Shown one piece after another: positions 15,965-25,910 of a stretch of DNA of 64,000 nt. The notes below the pieces were generated by a model. That model worked only from the letters and a program-made list of their open reading frames with translations. It searched no databases and was not told the origin of the DNA. The position numbers were made by a program, and so were the translations under genes. Within the stretch, counting starts at the first letter, position 1. Every line of letters starts with the position of its first letter. The DNA comes from J095 sp964517605 (GTDB taxonomy: Bacteria; Chloroflexota; Anaerolineae; 4572-78; J111): positions 62,001 through 126,000 of the forward strand of contig CAZFCE010000013.1 of NCBI GenBank assembly GCA_964517605.1. The letters are read 5' to 3'.

Positions 15965-15998
15965 ACTCTCCCGCAAAAATAGCATTGCGTTGGGAGAG
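15965..15998 (-). terminator. Terminator or attenuator in the amtB leader
   Basis: Stem CTCTCCC/GGGAGAG extended by CGCAA/TTGCG, followed on the minus strand by TTTTTTATTTT. It lies only about 30 nt after the predicted transcription start of the promoter at 16037-16065. Full termination here would give a transcript of roughly 70 nt. Confidence 0.72.
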
Positions 15999-16036
15999 CT
16001 TCTCGGCTACTCAAATTAACTCAATTGTTAGGGCAG

Positions 16037-16065
16037 AGATTAACACAGAATTAAAAAACTGTCAA
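16037..16065 (-). promoter_or_regulatory. Strong sigma-70 promoter upstream of amtB-glnK
   Basis: Minus strand TTGACA at 16065-16060, 17-bp spacer, TAATCT at 16042-16037. It predicts a start near 16030. The first gene downstream is amtB at 15650, so the leader would be about 380 nt. The 495-bp gap between amtB and the metallophosphoesterase gene contains this promoter, the terminator-like stem, the palindrome and the leader hairpins, and no gene. Confidence 0.75.
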
Positions 16066-16145
16066 GCCGATTTTTGCCTCGGCCCGCTTAAAATTTTCAC
16101 CGCGATTACTTGCCTTAAACCTGCGGCTGTGTTACCGTTTGGCCC

Positions 16146-16793
16146 ATGCGCCACGCCATCTTTTCCGACATTCATAACCACACCGAGGCTTTGCAAGCCG
16201 TGCTCAACGATGCCCGCCGCTGCCGCGCCGAAGCGTTCTTCTGCCTGGGCGACATCGGCATAGATAGTTGTATTGATTTGGTGCGGGGCTGCGGCGCGGC
16301 CACAGTTTTTGGCAACTGGGAAGTTTCTAACTGGCGACACCTAGCCATAACCCAAAACCAACACTGGATGCTGGAACTGCCGCCTATGCTCCGCCGCACT
16401 GATATGTGGCTAACCCACGCCGCGCCATTTTGGCCGCCGGTCATCCAATCGCTGGCTGATTTGACCTCCGGTTCGCACCTGCGTTTTGGCAACAAGTTCT
16501 TTCCGTACCTGGATTTTGAAGAGGATTACCTGTGGCAAACCATCGCCGCGCTCACCGAAAGCAATCAGCCATTGATGTTTCACGGACACACTCACCGCCA
16601 GATGGCGTGGCGGTTTACTCCGGCTAATCAATTGTTGCAAGAATTTGGGCCGGTGGTGAAACTGACCGCCGGCGAAACCTATGTAGTGGGGGTGGGTAGC
16701 GTGGGGCGGCCCACCGACGGGCCGGGAGCCTGCTACGTAATTTTTGATGATACGGCCCGCACTCTGGAGTTCCGCCGGATACGGACCAAATAA
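16146..16793 (+). CDS. Metallophosphoesterase
   Basis: A 215-residue calcineurin-like phosphoesterase. The metal-binding motifs are present: DIHNH near the N-terminus (FSDIHNHTEAL), GDIG (FFCLGDIGID), GNWE and the C-terminal GHTH in LMFHGHTHRQM. The spacing resembles the small YfcE/diadenosine-polyphosphatase group. It acts on a phosphodiester or phosphomonoester that cannot be named from sequence. It is divergent from the amtB unit and ends at a strong terminator. Confidence 0.88.
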   Translation: MRHAIFSDIHNHTEALQAVLNDARRCRAEAFFCLGDIGIDSCIDLVRGCGAATVFGNWEVSNWRHLAITQNQHWMLELPPMLRRTDMWLTHAAPFWPPVIQSLADLTSGSHLRFGNKFFPYLDFEEDYLWQTIAALTESNQPLMFHGHTHRQMAWRFTPANQLLQEFGPVVKLTAGETYVVGVGSVGRPTDGPGACYVIFDDTARTLEFRRIRTK

Positions 16794-16794
16794 C

Positions 16795-16823
16795 AAGGCC
16801 ACGGTTAACCGTGGCCTTTGATT
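16795..16823 (+). terminator. Terminator after the metallophosphoesterase gene
   Basis: Perfect 10-bp stem AAGGCCACGG-TTAA-CCGTGGCCTT followed by TGATTTTTT. The converging CpXC gene ends 3 bp beyond it. Confidence 0.85.
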
Positions 16824-16825
16824 TT

Positions 16826-18010
16826 TTACCGGGTAGCAATCTGAATTTTGGGTTGTGGTGGGGCTTGTTCAGCCGGCGGTTGCGGCTGATGCCGTTGCTG
16901 CAATTTTTGCACCGCGATAGCGCCAATAGCTTGCAGGTTTTTGGCCACGGTATCGCGTTTTTGCCGCTGCGCCTCTTCGATGTTGGCCTGCAAAATAAAG
17001 AAGAACGCATCGTTAATCTGATCAAGACTTTTTTCGATGGTTGCTACCGGCTCTTTGGCCTCGATGATATTTTGTAACACCTGGCTGGCTTTTTCCAGTT
17101 CAACCCGATTGGCTTCTTCGAGCTTGCTTTTTACATCCAAAATTTTGGTGCGAATCTGGCGCAACGCCTGAGCCGAGTTTTTATCGCCGCTGCCGGCCAG
17201 TTGGTCAATTTTGTTGGTGAGGTTCTGAAAAAAGCCGTAATCGAGCATAGCAAAACCGGCGGCAACCAGGGCTTCAAACTCCTGGTCGCTGGCCGCGTTT
17301 TGCAGCCGTTCCAGCATTTCTTCCTGGTTTTTCAGCACAATAATACCCAATTCCTGGTCAATTTCGGCCACAATTTGCTTGCCGTTTGAACTCCAGCGGC
17401 TAATCAACGCCCTCAGGCTTAAAATTGATTGCGCCTGTTCCTGGTCGCCCATCAATTGGGCCGTTTGCATATAGGCGGTGAGAATCTCAAAAAATTGCCG
17501 ATCCAGTTTGGCGTCGTTGGCCTGCACTTTGGCTTTGAGCGTTTTTTCATCGGGAGATTTAAGGAGTTCTTCCAGCAGGTGCATGCGCTCTTCCTGGGCT
17601 TGAAGCATCTCCTCGGTAATGCCATCGGCCTGTAAAATGGCTTTGATCAGGCTCTCCAGCGTCAGAAAGCTGGTGGGGTTGAGTAGATAAAATTTGCGCT
17701 GCTCCTGAGGCAAGCTATTGAACAACCGGTTGGTGAGGTCGCCCACAATTTTTTCTCTGGTTTGGCCCATCAGGTTGAGTTCGTTGGGGACGTGAACCAA
17801 AGCCAACTCTTTTTCCAAATCATAATAAAGGATGGGCACGCCGGGCGCGCCCACAAAACCGCACTGCGGGCAGCGAATAATGTTAAACTGGCCCTGCAAA
17901 AAGGCCTCTTTCAATTCAAAATCCTGCCCATTGATAATATTTTCAATGGGCGCGGCAAAATTAACGCGACAATTGGGGCAGGTAACCGGAGTTACTTGTT
18001 GAACAGCCAT
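16826..18010 (-). CDS. CpXC-domain protein
   Basis: A 394-residue cytoplasmic protein. The N-terminal CpXC zinc domain has two Cys pairs: CPNC in VTCPNCRVNF and CPQC in NIIRCPQCGFVG. After it comes a long, almost entirely helical region (about 120-370) with coiled-coil character (ILDVKSKLEEANRVELEKASQVLQNIIEAK) and a Gln/Pro-rich tail. CpXC proteins are unstudied. The ATG at 18010 is preferred to the TTG at 18022 because the AAAGG site would touch the TTG. It lies downstream of the kinase/phosphatase/VWA operon but has its own near-consensus promoter. Confidence 0.82.
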   Translation of the reverse strand: MAVQQVTPVTCPNCRVNFAAPIENIINGQDFELKEAFLQGQFNIIRCPQCGFVGAPGVPILYYDLEKELALVHVPNELNLMGQTREKIVGDLTNRLFNSLPQEQRKFYLLNPTSFLTLESLIKAILQADGITEEMLQAQEERMHLLEELLKSPDEKTLKAKVQANDAKLDRQFFEILTAYMQTAQLMGDQEQAQSILSLRALISRWSSNGKQIVAEIDQELGIIVLKNQEEMLERLQNAASDQEFEALVAAGFAMLDYGFFQNLTNKIDQLAGSGDKNSAQALRQIRTKILDVKSKLEEANRVELEKASQVLQNIIEAKEPVATIEKSLDQINDAFFFILQANIEEAQRQKRDTVAKNLQAIGAIAVQKLQQRHQPQPPAEQAPPQPKIQIATR

Positions 18011-18054
18011 TATGCAATACAACCTTTCTTGGCAAAGTGGGTACGTAAAAAAAT

Positions 18055-18083
18055 ATATTACCCGGCGCGGTATGAAATGTCAA
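18055..18083 (-). promoter_or_regulatory. Near-consensus sigma-70 promoter of the CpXC gene
   Basis: Minus strand TTGACA at 18083-18078, 17-bp spacer, TAATAT at 18060-18055. The -35 box begins 2 bp after the T tract of the upstream terminator. It gives a leader of about 40 nt. Confidence 0.85.
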
Positions 18084-18085
18084 TA

Positions 18086-18120
18086 AAAAACCGCCACGCG
18101 CTGGTTGGGTGGCGGTTTTT
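18086..18120 (-). terminator. Terminator ending the signalling operon
   Basis: Stem AAAAACCGCCAC / GTGGCGGTTTTT with an 11-nt loop, followed on the minus strand by TTTTTTATTG. It lies 25 bp after the stop of the 81-aa gene. Confidence 0.88.
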
Positions 18121-18145
18121 GGCAGTTTACCGGGCCGATTAATGG

Positions 18146-18391
18146 TTAATCGCGGAAGAAGGTTTCTACTTCTTCCTGGTCTTCCTCGGAGGGGAGCGTT
18201 TCTAAAAAGCTGATTCTGTGCCAGGGGAACAGCACCCGGGTGGCTTCGCGATCAATGTAAACCACGGGTTTGCCATCGCGGGCGCGCACGTTGGTAAAAA
18301 CAACATAGTTGGCCTGCGGATCGGGTATTTTTTCAACTTCACCCACAATGGCGTCGCCGCCAGCAACGTGAATGATTACGGTAATAGACAT
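18146..18391 (-). CDS. Small uncharacterised acidic-tailed protein
   Basis: An 81-residue protein with a predicted small beta-barrel-like core (VIIHVAGGDAIVGEVEKIPDPQANYVVFTNVRARDGKPVVYIDREATRVLFPWHRISFLE) and a very acidic tail (PSEEDQEEVETFFRD). AAGGAG sits 7 bp before the ATG. The core has a flavour of an SH3/Sm-like fold but no family is recognised. It is the last gene of the kinase/PP2C/J-VWA/FHA operon, 31 bp after the FHA gene, and is followed by a strong terminator. Its conserved position would suggest a partner in that signalling system. Confidence 0.75.
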   Translation of the reverse strand: MSITVIIHVAGGDAIVGEVEKIPDPQANYVVFTNVRARDGKPVVYIDREATRVLFPWHRISFLETLPSEEDQEEVETFFRD

Positions 18392-18422
18392 TGAGCATCT
18401 CCTTAGTGATGGCTAATTCGGG

Positions 18423-18929
18423 TTAGTGCATTTCAACTTCGATGAGCAACTTGCCAAGTTGAAGCTGGTCGCCGTGGTGCAGCACTTCGGGCAGGTACGG
18501 CGCTAATCGTTTGCTGTTGATAAAGGTGCCGTTGATACTGCCCAAATCTTCTACCACCACGGTACCTTCGCGCTTGAGAATGCGGGCGTGCCGGCGCGAA
18601 ACGCCTTTTTCCAGGCCGTTGTCGTTGGTCAGGTCAATTTCGGGAAAAACGTCGCTGGCCGGGTCCAGCCGCCCCATATGGATGGCTTTGTTCAGGGTGG
18701 CCTCAATTTCGCGGCCACTATCGGTAATGCGCAGCCGAATGGTGAGGGGGCCGGTGCCTTTGATAAGCGGGTTAGATTCGCCTTCGTCTTCTTCGCCCAC
18801 CCAACCAATTTCGTCGGTTCCAAGCGGGTCGGTGCCACGCCGATCATCTTCTAATAGGTAAGTACCGCATTCACTGCAAAACAGAGTATTGGCCACGTGA
18901 GTTGTTCCACAAAAAGGGCACTTTATCAC
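18423..18929 (-). CDS. Zinc-ribbon / FHA-domain protein
   Basis: A 168-residue adaptor. Residues 1-25 form a zinc ribbon with two pairs of cysteines (CPFC and CSEC). The FHA domain spans about 85-165, with the phosphothreonine-binding signature GRLD...GVSRRHARIL...VEDLGSINGTFIN...LHHGDQLQLG. FHA domains bind phosphothreonine peptides, so in this operon the ligand is probably a substrate of, or the autophosphorylated, Ser/Thr kinase encoded upstream. Its start overlaps the J/VWA gene by 4 bp (ATGA), which implies coupled translation. Confidence 0.92.
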   Translation of the reverse strand: MIKCPFCGTTHVANTLFCSECGTYLLEDDRRGTDPLGTDEIGWVGEEDEGESNPLIKGTGPLTIRLRITDSGREIEATLNKAIHMGRLDPASDVFPEIDLTNDNGLEKGVSRRHARILKREGTVVVEDLGSINGTFINSKRLAPYLPEVLHHGDQLQLGKLLIEVEMH

Positions 18930-20404
18930 GGCTTAATCTCCTTTGGTAAAATGGATAGGCTTCGGGTTCCGTATTTGATTTTCTTTCGCCCCTCTGCGGA
19001 AAGTGCGCCGGTGCGGGCTAACCGGCCGGCTTCCAGTAACGCCGCGCGGGCCAGGTCGGTTTCGCCCAGGTTGAGTAAACGGGTAGCCATGGTTTCCAGC
19101 CGTTGCGTGGCAGAACTGACATTGCCACTTTCCAGGTCTTCCATTGCTTTTTCTTGCATTTTAAAGATGGCCAGTTTGCCCAGGGCCGTTACAATGGTGG
19201 ACGGAATTTCGCCGCCGGCGGGTTGAGTATCAACAAACTGAGCCGAAATATCAACCCATTCCCAGCTTCGCCGGTTAGATTGGCTGGGCACATCACCGTC
19301 AATGGTCAGGCGCAGCAGGCGGCGTTCTTCGATGATGGGGTGGGACTGCACTCTAAATTCCATGAGCAGGGTTTTGGCGTTGCCGGTACCCAACGGGCCA
19401 AGAATCACCTTATCGGCGCGGACTTCCAGCCGGTGGATATGGGGCGTGATGTGAAAGCCTTCCTGATATTTTACGCCGGGGCTGGCGCTGATGGTCATGG
19501 TTAGCTCACGGGCAACCACGGTGCTCAACTCGCGGATGGTATCCTTAAAGATGTCTACAATTTTCCGGGGCGAGTCAATGTAAACCGATATCCCCCCCGA
19601 AGACGAGGCCATTTGATCCAGCAGGTTTTCGTTCCAGTCGGAGCCAATGCCCATGGTGGTGAGGCTAATCTGGTTGTGGCCGGCCCAACCGGCTTTTTCC
19701 AGGCAACCCTGCTCGTCGCCGTAGGTTTGGCCATCGGTGAGCAAAATCAGGTGGTTAACCGAGGCTTTGGCCCGGTTCTTCTCCAGTTCTTTCAGGCCAA
19801 TATTCAACCCCTGCAACATTTCGGTGCCGCCGCTGGGTTGAATGGTGCTTACAATGGATTTGGCCATAGCTTTGTCCAGGCCAAACTGGCTGGACAGGAT
19901 GACTTCGGCCCTGTCGCTAAAAACAACCACGCTCAACGAATCGTTGGGATTGAGCCGGTCAATAATCTGGCGGGTGCCTTCTTTTACTTGCTGCAACCGC
20001 ATGCCCTGCATCGAGGTGCTACGATCCAGCACCAGGCACAGGTTGAGCGGCAACCGCGCCGTGGGCAGGTCGGCGGCGGGGTTAATATCCAGCAGCACGT
20101 AAACCGCCTGTTCCTCAACGTTGGTCATCAACGTTTTATGGCTGATGAGCGCCTTTAACGCCAGCGCCGATGACGTGGCGCGGCCTTCGGCTTCACGCAG
20201 GCGGTCGTAGGTTCGGCGTTGTTCAGGGTCGCCCAACACTTCGTAGGCTTCCTGAATATCTTTGAACGTATCGGTGGCAGCAGCAGCCTTATTCACATCG
20301 GGGTGAAATTGTCGCACCAGCAGCCGGTACGATTTTCTGATCTGGTCTTCGCTGGCGGTATTATCAATTTGGAGTATTTGATAATAATTTTTATCAATTT
20401 GCAT
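18926..20404 (-). CDS. J-domain / von Willebrand A-domain fusion protein
   Basis: A 492-residue fusion. Residues 3-66 are a DnaJ-type J domain with the HPD motif (LLVRQFHPDVNKA) needed to stimulate DnaK. Residues about 115-290 form a VWA domain with a complete metal-ion-dependent adhesion site: DRSTS, the later Thr in PSGGTEM, and LLTDGQ. After it come a beta-rich segment (about 295-395) and a helical C-terminal region. No signal peptide is seen, so it is cytoplasmic. The ATG at 20404 is preferred to a TTG 15 bp upstream. The fusion could bring DnaK to a VWA-organised complex under kinase control. Confidence 0.9.
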   Translation of the reverse strand: MQIDKNYYQILQIDNTASEDQIRKSYRLLVRQFHPDVNKAAAATDTFKDIQEAYEVLGDPEQRRTYDRLREAEGRATSSALALKALISHKTLMTNVEEQAVYVLLDINPAADLPTARLPLNLCLVLDRSTSMQGMRLQQVKEGTRQIIDRLNPNDSLSVVVFSDRAEVILSSQFGLDKAMAKSIVSTIQPSGGTEMLQGLNIGLKELEKNRAKASVNHLILLTDGQTYGDEQGCLEKAGWAGHNQISLTTMGIGSDWNENLLDQMASSSGGISVYIDSPRKIVDIFKDTIRELSTVVARELTMTISASPGVKYQEGFHITPHIHRLEVRADKVILGPLGTGNAKTLLMEFRVQSHPIIEERRLLRLTIDGDVPSQSNRRSWEWVDISAQFVDTQPAGGEIPSTIVTALGKLAIFKMQEKAMEDLESGNVSSATQRLETMATRLLNLGETDLARAALLEAGRLARTGALSAEGRKKIKYGTRSLSILPKEIKP

Positions 20405-20463
20405 AAGAACTACTTTCAAAAGTTAACGCCGGGTTAAAGCGCCACAAATTCTTTTCCCGGTCG

Positions 20464-21306
20464 TCAGGTTGCGATCCCCATTGATACCATAACCGCGGTA
20501 ATATTGTCACGCCCGCCATTTTCGTTGGCGGCGGCCACAAGTTGCTCGCAGGCCATTTGCGGTGAGGGCGATGCCGTTAGCACGGCGGTAATGGTGGTAT
20601 CATCCACCAAATCCCACAGCCCATCGCTGCACAAAAGCAACGACGCGCCCGCCGGCAAATGCTGAATGTGGGTATCCACTTCGATGGCCTCACCCTGCCC
20701 TACCGCCCGGTAGAGCACGCTCTGCGCCTGCCGGGCCTCGGCAGCAGATTGGCCCATTTGTTCCAGCTTTTGGGCCAGCGAATGGTCTTCGGTAATCTGT
20801 TTAAGGACGTGCTGCTTAAAAATATAAGCCCTGGAATCACCCACGTGCGCAATATAGGCGTTGTTGCCCATTACCAGCGCCACCACAATGGTGGTGCCGC
20901 CATCTGGCACCGAATGAATCACCGCGGTGTTAGCCCGTTCAATGGCCAATTGCAGCGCCTCGTTAATGGGGCAGTTGTTGGCGTTTTTATCGTCCGATAA
21001 ATATGGCAGGTATATATCTTGCAGAATGCTGGCGGCGGCTACTTTTACAGCCAGAGAGCTGGCAATTTCGCCTTTTTGATGACCGCCCATGCCATCGGCC
21101 ACAATAAACAACCCAAACGATTCAAGCCCCAAATCGTGCCGCAGATAGGAATGGGTGACGTGCAGCGAGTCTTCGTTCCGTTCGCGTTTGCGGCCCACAT
21201 CCGACATACACCCAATATGAAGCCCGGCTGGCAAATGGCTAAGTCCCCGCACCGAGGCTTGGGTTTCTTGTTCTGGAATTTGGGCCTGCAACCTGGATTC
21301 TTCCAT
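20464..21306 (-). CDS. PP2C-type protein Ser/Thr phosphatase
   Basis: A 280-residue PPM/PP2C phosphatase (285 if a TTG at 21321 is used; neither start has a good ribosome-binding site). All core motifs are present: RERNEDS near the N-terminus, VADGMGGHQKGE with the metal-binding Asp-Gly, HVGDSRAYIF, CSDGLWDLVDD and GGRDNITAVMV. There is no transmembrane segment. It removes phosphate from Ser/Thr residues and is the natural antagonist of the kinase encoded 47 bp upstream. The kinase, this phosphatase and the VWA protein are consecutive genes. Confidence 0.95.
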   Translation of the reverse strand: MEESRLQAQIPEQETQASVRGLSHLPAGLHIGCMSDVGRKRERNEDSLHVTHSYLRHDLGLESFGLFIVADGMGGHQKGEIASSLAVKVAAASILQDIYLPYLSDDKNANNCPINEALQLAIERANTAVIHSVPDGGTTIVVALVMGNNAYIAHVGDSRAYIFKQHVLKQITEDHSLAQKLEQMGQSAAEARQAQSVLYRAVGQGEAIEVDTHIQHLPAGASLLLCSDGLWDLVDDTTITAVLTASPSPQMACEQLVAAANENGGRDNITAVMVSMGIAT

Positions 21307-21353
21307 CGGCTTTTGCTGCAAAATAAATTTATAACTGCCGGGTTTTTACACCC

Positions 21354-23435
21354 TTACCCCGGCAGGGCGTACACGTAATGGTCCGTGGAGCCAATCAACA
21401 CCACGCCATCTTTAACCACGGCGGAGGATGGCACCGGGCCGCCGGTTTTAAATTTCCAGCGGATTTTTCTATCTTTCCGGCTGATGCTCACCACCTCACC
21501 GGCGGATGTACCAAAGTAAATGGCTTCTTCGGTAACCGCCGGGGTGGATACAATTTGGGCATCGGCGTTAAATTTCCATTGCACCCGGCCCGTTTTGGCA
21601 TCAATGGCGTACAGTTGTTTATCTACGCCGCCAATGTAAACCGTATTATCAACCACCACCGGGCTGGAAATCACCACCTGGCCGGTGCGCACGCGCCACA
21701 CCGAATAGCCCGATTTGGCCTCAAGCGCATAAATATTTCTATCACCAGAGCCAACAATCACCAAATCTTTGTACATGGTGGGGCTGGAGGTAACGCTCCG
21801 GTTGGAGCGAAATTTCCAACGGGCCGCGCCCGAAGACATATCAATAGCGTACACGTGCCCATCTTCCGAGCCGACGTACACCAACTCATCGCCCAGCGTG
21901 GGGGTGGAGCGAATGGGGCCAAGCGCCTCAAACCGCCAGATTACGCGCCCGGTTTGGGCATTTACGGCGTACAGCCGGTTATCATCCGAGCCAAAAAAGG
22001 CGTGGTCAAACTCAACCACCGCCGATGAGCGAATCCGGCCTTCGGTGGGGCAAGTCCACACCAAGCGGCCCGAAGTGGTAATGGCATAGACCACCCGGTC
22101 TTCCGAGCCAAAAATCAACAGGTCTTTGTACAAAAACGGTTTGGTGGCAATGCCGCCATCGGTGGCGTATTTCCATTGAAAATCGCCGGTTTTAAAGTCG
22201 AGGGCGTAAATATTGTTATCGTAGGCGGGCACATACACTTTGGTTTTATCCGTAGTGACCGATCCCCGCACCTCGTCCTCAACCTTAAATTTCCAGATGG
22301 GCAGGATAGAGTCGCTCAGTTCGTCGTCCTCGTCCTCGGTTCCCAGCCCCGGCGCAACCGGGTAAGGGGGCGGATAAGGCTGCCCGCCATAGCCCGGCGG
22401 GGGGTACTGCGGCGGATAGGCATACTGCGGCGGGTACGGATAGCCCGGCGGCGGATAAACCGGCTGCGCCGGAGCCGCCGGCGGCGCTTTTTCCGGCGAA
22501 AGCATGGTGGTAGAATTGCCAGCCGGCAACACCTGAGTGCTGGCGGCTGCCGGCTGGGACCGTTTATTCAGCGCCGCATCCAGCGCATCCTTGAGCACTC
22601 GCGCCGATTGGAACCGTTTGTCCGGCTCGTATTCCAGCGCCTTCATAATGGCCGAATTAGTGGCTTCTGAAAGGGCCGGATTAAGCAACGATGGCGGCTC
22701 TTCGTGGAACGTGAAGGGCGGTTCCAGCCGGGGGTCTCGCTTGGTGAGCAGGTGATGCAGGGTTGCGCCCAGAGCGTAAATATCGCCACGGGGATCAACT
22801 ATGCCTTTGTATTGTTCCGGCGGCGAGTAGCCTTCGGTGCCAATCATGGTGCCTTTTTGGCCGGATTCAAAGGCTTTGGCAATGCCAAAGTCAATCAACG
22901 CGATTTTATTGTTATCGCGCAGCATAATATTAGAAGGCTTGAGGTCTCTAAAAATGATAGGAGGATTCTGGCTGTGCAGGTAAATAAGCACATCACAAAC
23001 CTGTACCGCCCAATCCAGCACCGTTTCTTCCTTGAGCATCCCGGAGGTGCCTTCCAGCACTTCTTCCAGGTTTTTGCCTTCCACAAACTCCATTACCAGG
23101 TAGCTGCGCACCGCCTCGCTGAAAAAGTCGTAAATCTGGGGGATGCCGGAGTGCCGAAGTTGAACCAGCAGGTTGGCCTCGCGCATAAAACTTTGCACCG
23201 CCAACCGGCGCACGTGTGGATCGGGGGTGCTGCTAATCATCTCTTTGAGCGCGCACCAGCGGGTAATCCCCGTAAAACGGAGGTCCTGGGCCAGATAAAC
23301 CGCGCCCATGCCGCCCACGCCTAAAACCTTTTTTATTTCATAGCGGCTTTGCAGCACGACGCCTTTAGGCAGAATATTTTCGTCGTACCCACCGTCAGAA
23401 CCATAATTTTCTAGACGTTGCGTCTCAAATGTCAC
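21354..23435 (-). CDS. Ser/Thr protein kinase with C-terminal PQQ-type beta-propeller
   Basis: A 693-residue soluble kinase. The Hanks-type domain spans about 35-290: GVGGMGAVYLAQD (P-loop), IIFRDLKPSNIM (catalytic loop, with Phe replacing the His of HRD) and LIDFGIAKAF (DFG). A Pro/Tyr-rich linker (repeated PPGYPYPP-like units) leads to a propeller of seven or so repeats of the type VYVGSEDGHVYAIDMSSGAARWKF. No membrane helix connects them, unlike PknB-type receptors. The GTG at 23435 is preferred because AGGAG lies 6 bp upstream. It is the first gene of the operon and has its own promoter. The propeller probably binds a ligand or partner. Confidence 0.93.
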   Translation of the reverse strand: MTFETQRLENYGSDGGYDENILPKGVVLQSRYEIKKVLGVGGMGAVYLAQDLRFTGITRWCALKEMISSTPDPHVRRLAVQSFMREANLLVQLRHSGIPQIYDFFSEAVRSYLVMEFVEGKNLEEVLEGTSGMLKEETVLDWAVQVCDVLIYLHSQNPPIIFRDLKPSNIMLRDNNKIALIDFGIAKAFESGQKGTMIGTEGYSPPEQYKGIVDPRGDIYALGATLHHLLTKRDPRLEPPFTFHEEPPSLLNPALSEATNSAIMKALEYEPDKRFQSARVLKDALDAALNKRSQPAAASTQVLPAGNSTTMLSPEKAPPAAPAQPVYPPPGYPYPPQYAYPPQYPPPGYGGQPYPPPYPVAPGLGTEDEDDELSDSILPIWKFKVEDEVRGSVTTDKTKVYVPAYDNNIYALDFKTGDFQWKYATDGGIATKPFLYKDLLIFGSEDRVVYAITTSGRLVWTCPTEGRIRSSAVVEFDHAFFGSDDNRLYAVNAQTGRVIWRFEALGPIRSTPTLGDELVYVGSEDGHVYAIDMSSGAARWKFRSNRSVTSSPTMYKDLVIVGSGDRNIYALEAKSGYSVWRVRTGQVVISSPVVVDNTVYIGGVDKQLYAIDAKTGRVQWKFNADAQIVSTPAVTEEAIYFGTSAGEVVSISRKDRKIRWKFKTGGPVPSSAVVKDGVVLIGSTDHYVYALPG

Positions 23436-23599
23436 AATTTGCTCCTGGCTTTTATCCAAAATTAATTATATCGTCACCCCCCGCGAAATGCAATCAGCTA
23501 ACAAGCGGGTTTCCGGCAACAAAACGACAAAAGCGCAAACTATTTTTTTGGATTTGGATGTATTTTTGTGAAATAAATGAAGCAAGCGTTATGTCCAAG

Positions 23600-23629
23600 A
23601 TTATACTATATTCCCTTTATTTACGTCAA
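23600..23629 (-). promoter_or_regulatory. Sigma-70 promoter of the kinase operon
   Basis: Minus strand TTGACG at 23629-23624, 18-bp spacer, TATAAT at 23605-23600. The leader to the GTG start would be about 160 nt. Confidence 0.75.
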
Positions 23630-23722
23630 CAACGGTTTGAGCATACCTCCGGCGCAATAAATTTGACCTCTTAAAAGCAAATTCCCGCCTCTCAATTGCC
23701 ATGCCCGCGACCTTTGCCCGGA

Positions 23723-23751
23723 TTGACACAGCCCCGCCTTCATGTTACACT
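23723..23751 (+). promoter_or_regulatory. Sigma-70 promoter of thrS
   Basis: TTGACA at 23723-23728, 17-bp spacer, TACACT at 23746-23751. It lies just before the T-box leader; the start would be near 23758. Confidence 0.78.
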
Positions 23752-23769
23752 TTTACCAATAAACTTTGC

Positions 23770-24009
23770 GCCAGACGAGTACGCGGACGGCCGTGCGCCA
23801 GAGAGGGAAGGCCCCGGCTGCAAGCCATCCTCACACCGCCCCGCCGAAAACCCCTGGCAAGTGCGCCCCTCAACGCCAACCGGTCAGTATGGGGCGACGG
23901 CTGGCTCCGTTATCAGCCCGACAAGAATCAACCTCTGGTTGATTGAATTTGGGTGGAACCGCGTGGAATTGGCCCTCGCCCCAATCTGGGAGCGGGGTTT
24001 TTTATTTTT
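23770..24009 (+). promoter_or_regulatory. T-box riboswitch leader of thrS
   Basis: The T-box sequence TGGGTGGAACCGCG is at 23950-23963. An intrinsic terminator follows at 23973-24007: CCC(T)CGCCCC against GGG(A)GCGGGG, then TTTTTTATTTTT. Upstream lie an AGAGA-type element (23801-23806 region) and a GGCTGCAAGCC loop, consistent with Stem I. A possible Thr specifier codon ACC is at 23835-23837. Uncharged tRNA-Thr would pair with the specifier and the T-box and favour antitermination. The 5' boundary is approximate and the specifier is a guess. The 560 bp between the kinase and thrS genes hold only these elements and the two promoters. Confidence 0.85.
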
Positions 24010-24019
24010 GGAGGCAAAC

Positions 24020-25843
<1,824 letters not shown>

Positions 25844-25860
25844 CTTCCTCGTTTGCTCAA

Positions 25861-25897
25861 CCTTCGCCGGTCACGTTTTAAATGTGGCCGGCGAAGG
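25861..25897. repeat. Intergenic inverted repeat CCTTCGCCGG/CCGGCGAAGG
   Basis: 10-bp perfect arms plus an inner CAC/GTG pair, between thrS and the glycosyltransferase gene. A similar palindrome (CCTCGCCG/CGGCGAAGG) occurs at 49793-49817, so it may be a dispersed REP-like element. There is no T tract. Confidence 0.55.
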
Positions 25898-25910
25898 ACA
25901 AACCGCCGCT

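Noticed and set aside
15985..16263. 92-aa plus-strand frame upstream of the metallophosphoesterase
   Set aside because: It covers the amtB promoter and terminator and overlaps the phosphoesterase start in another frame.
23696..24019. N-terminal extension of ThrRS by 108 residues
   Set aside because: The stretch encodes the T-box, terminator and promoter DNA, has no TGS similarity, and the ATG at 24020 has GGAGG at ideal spacing.
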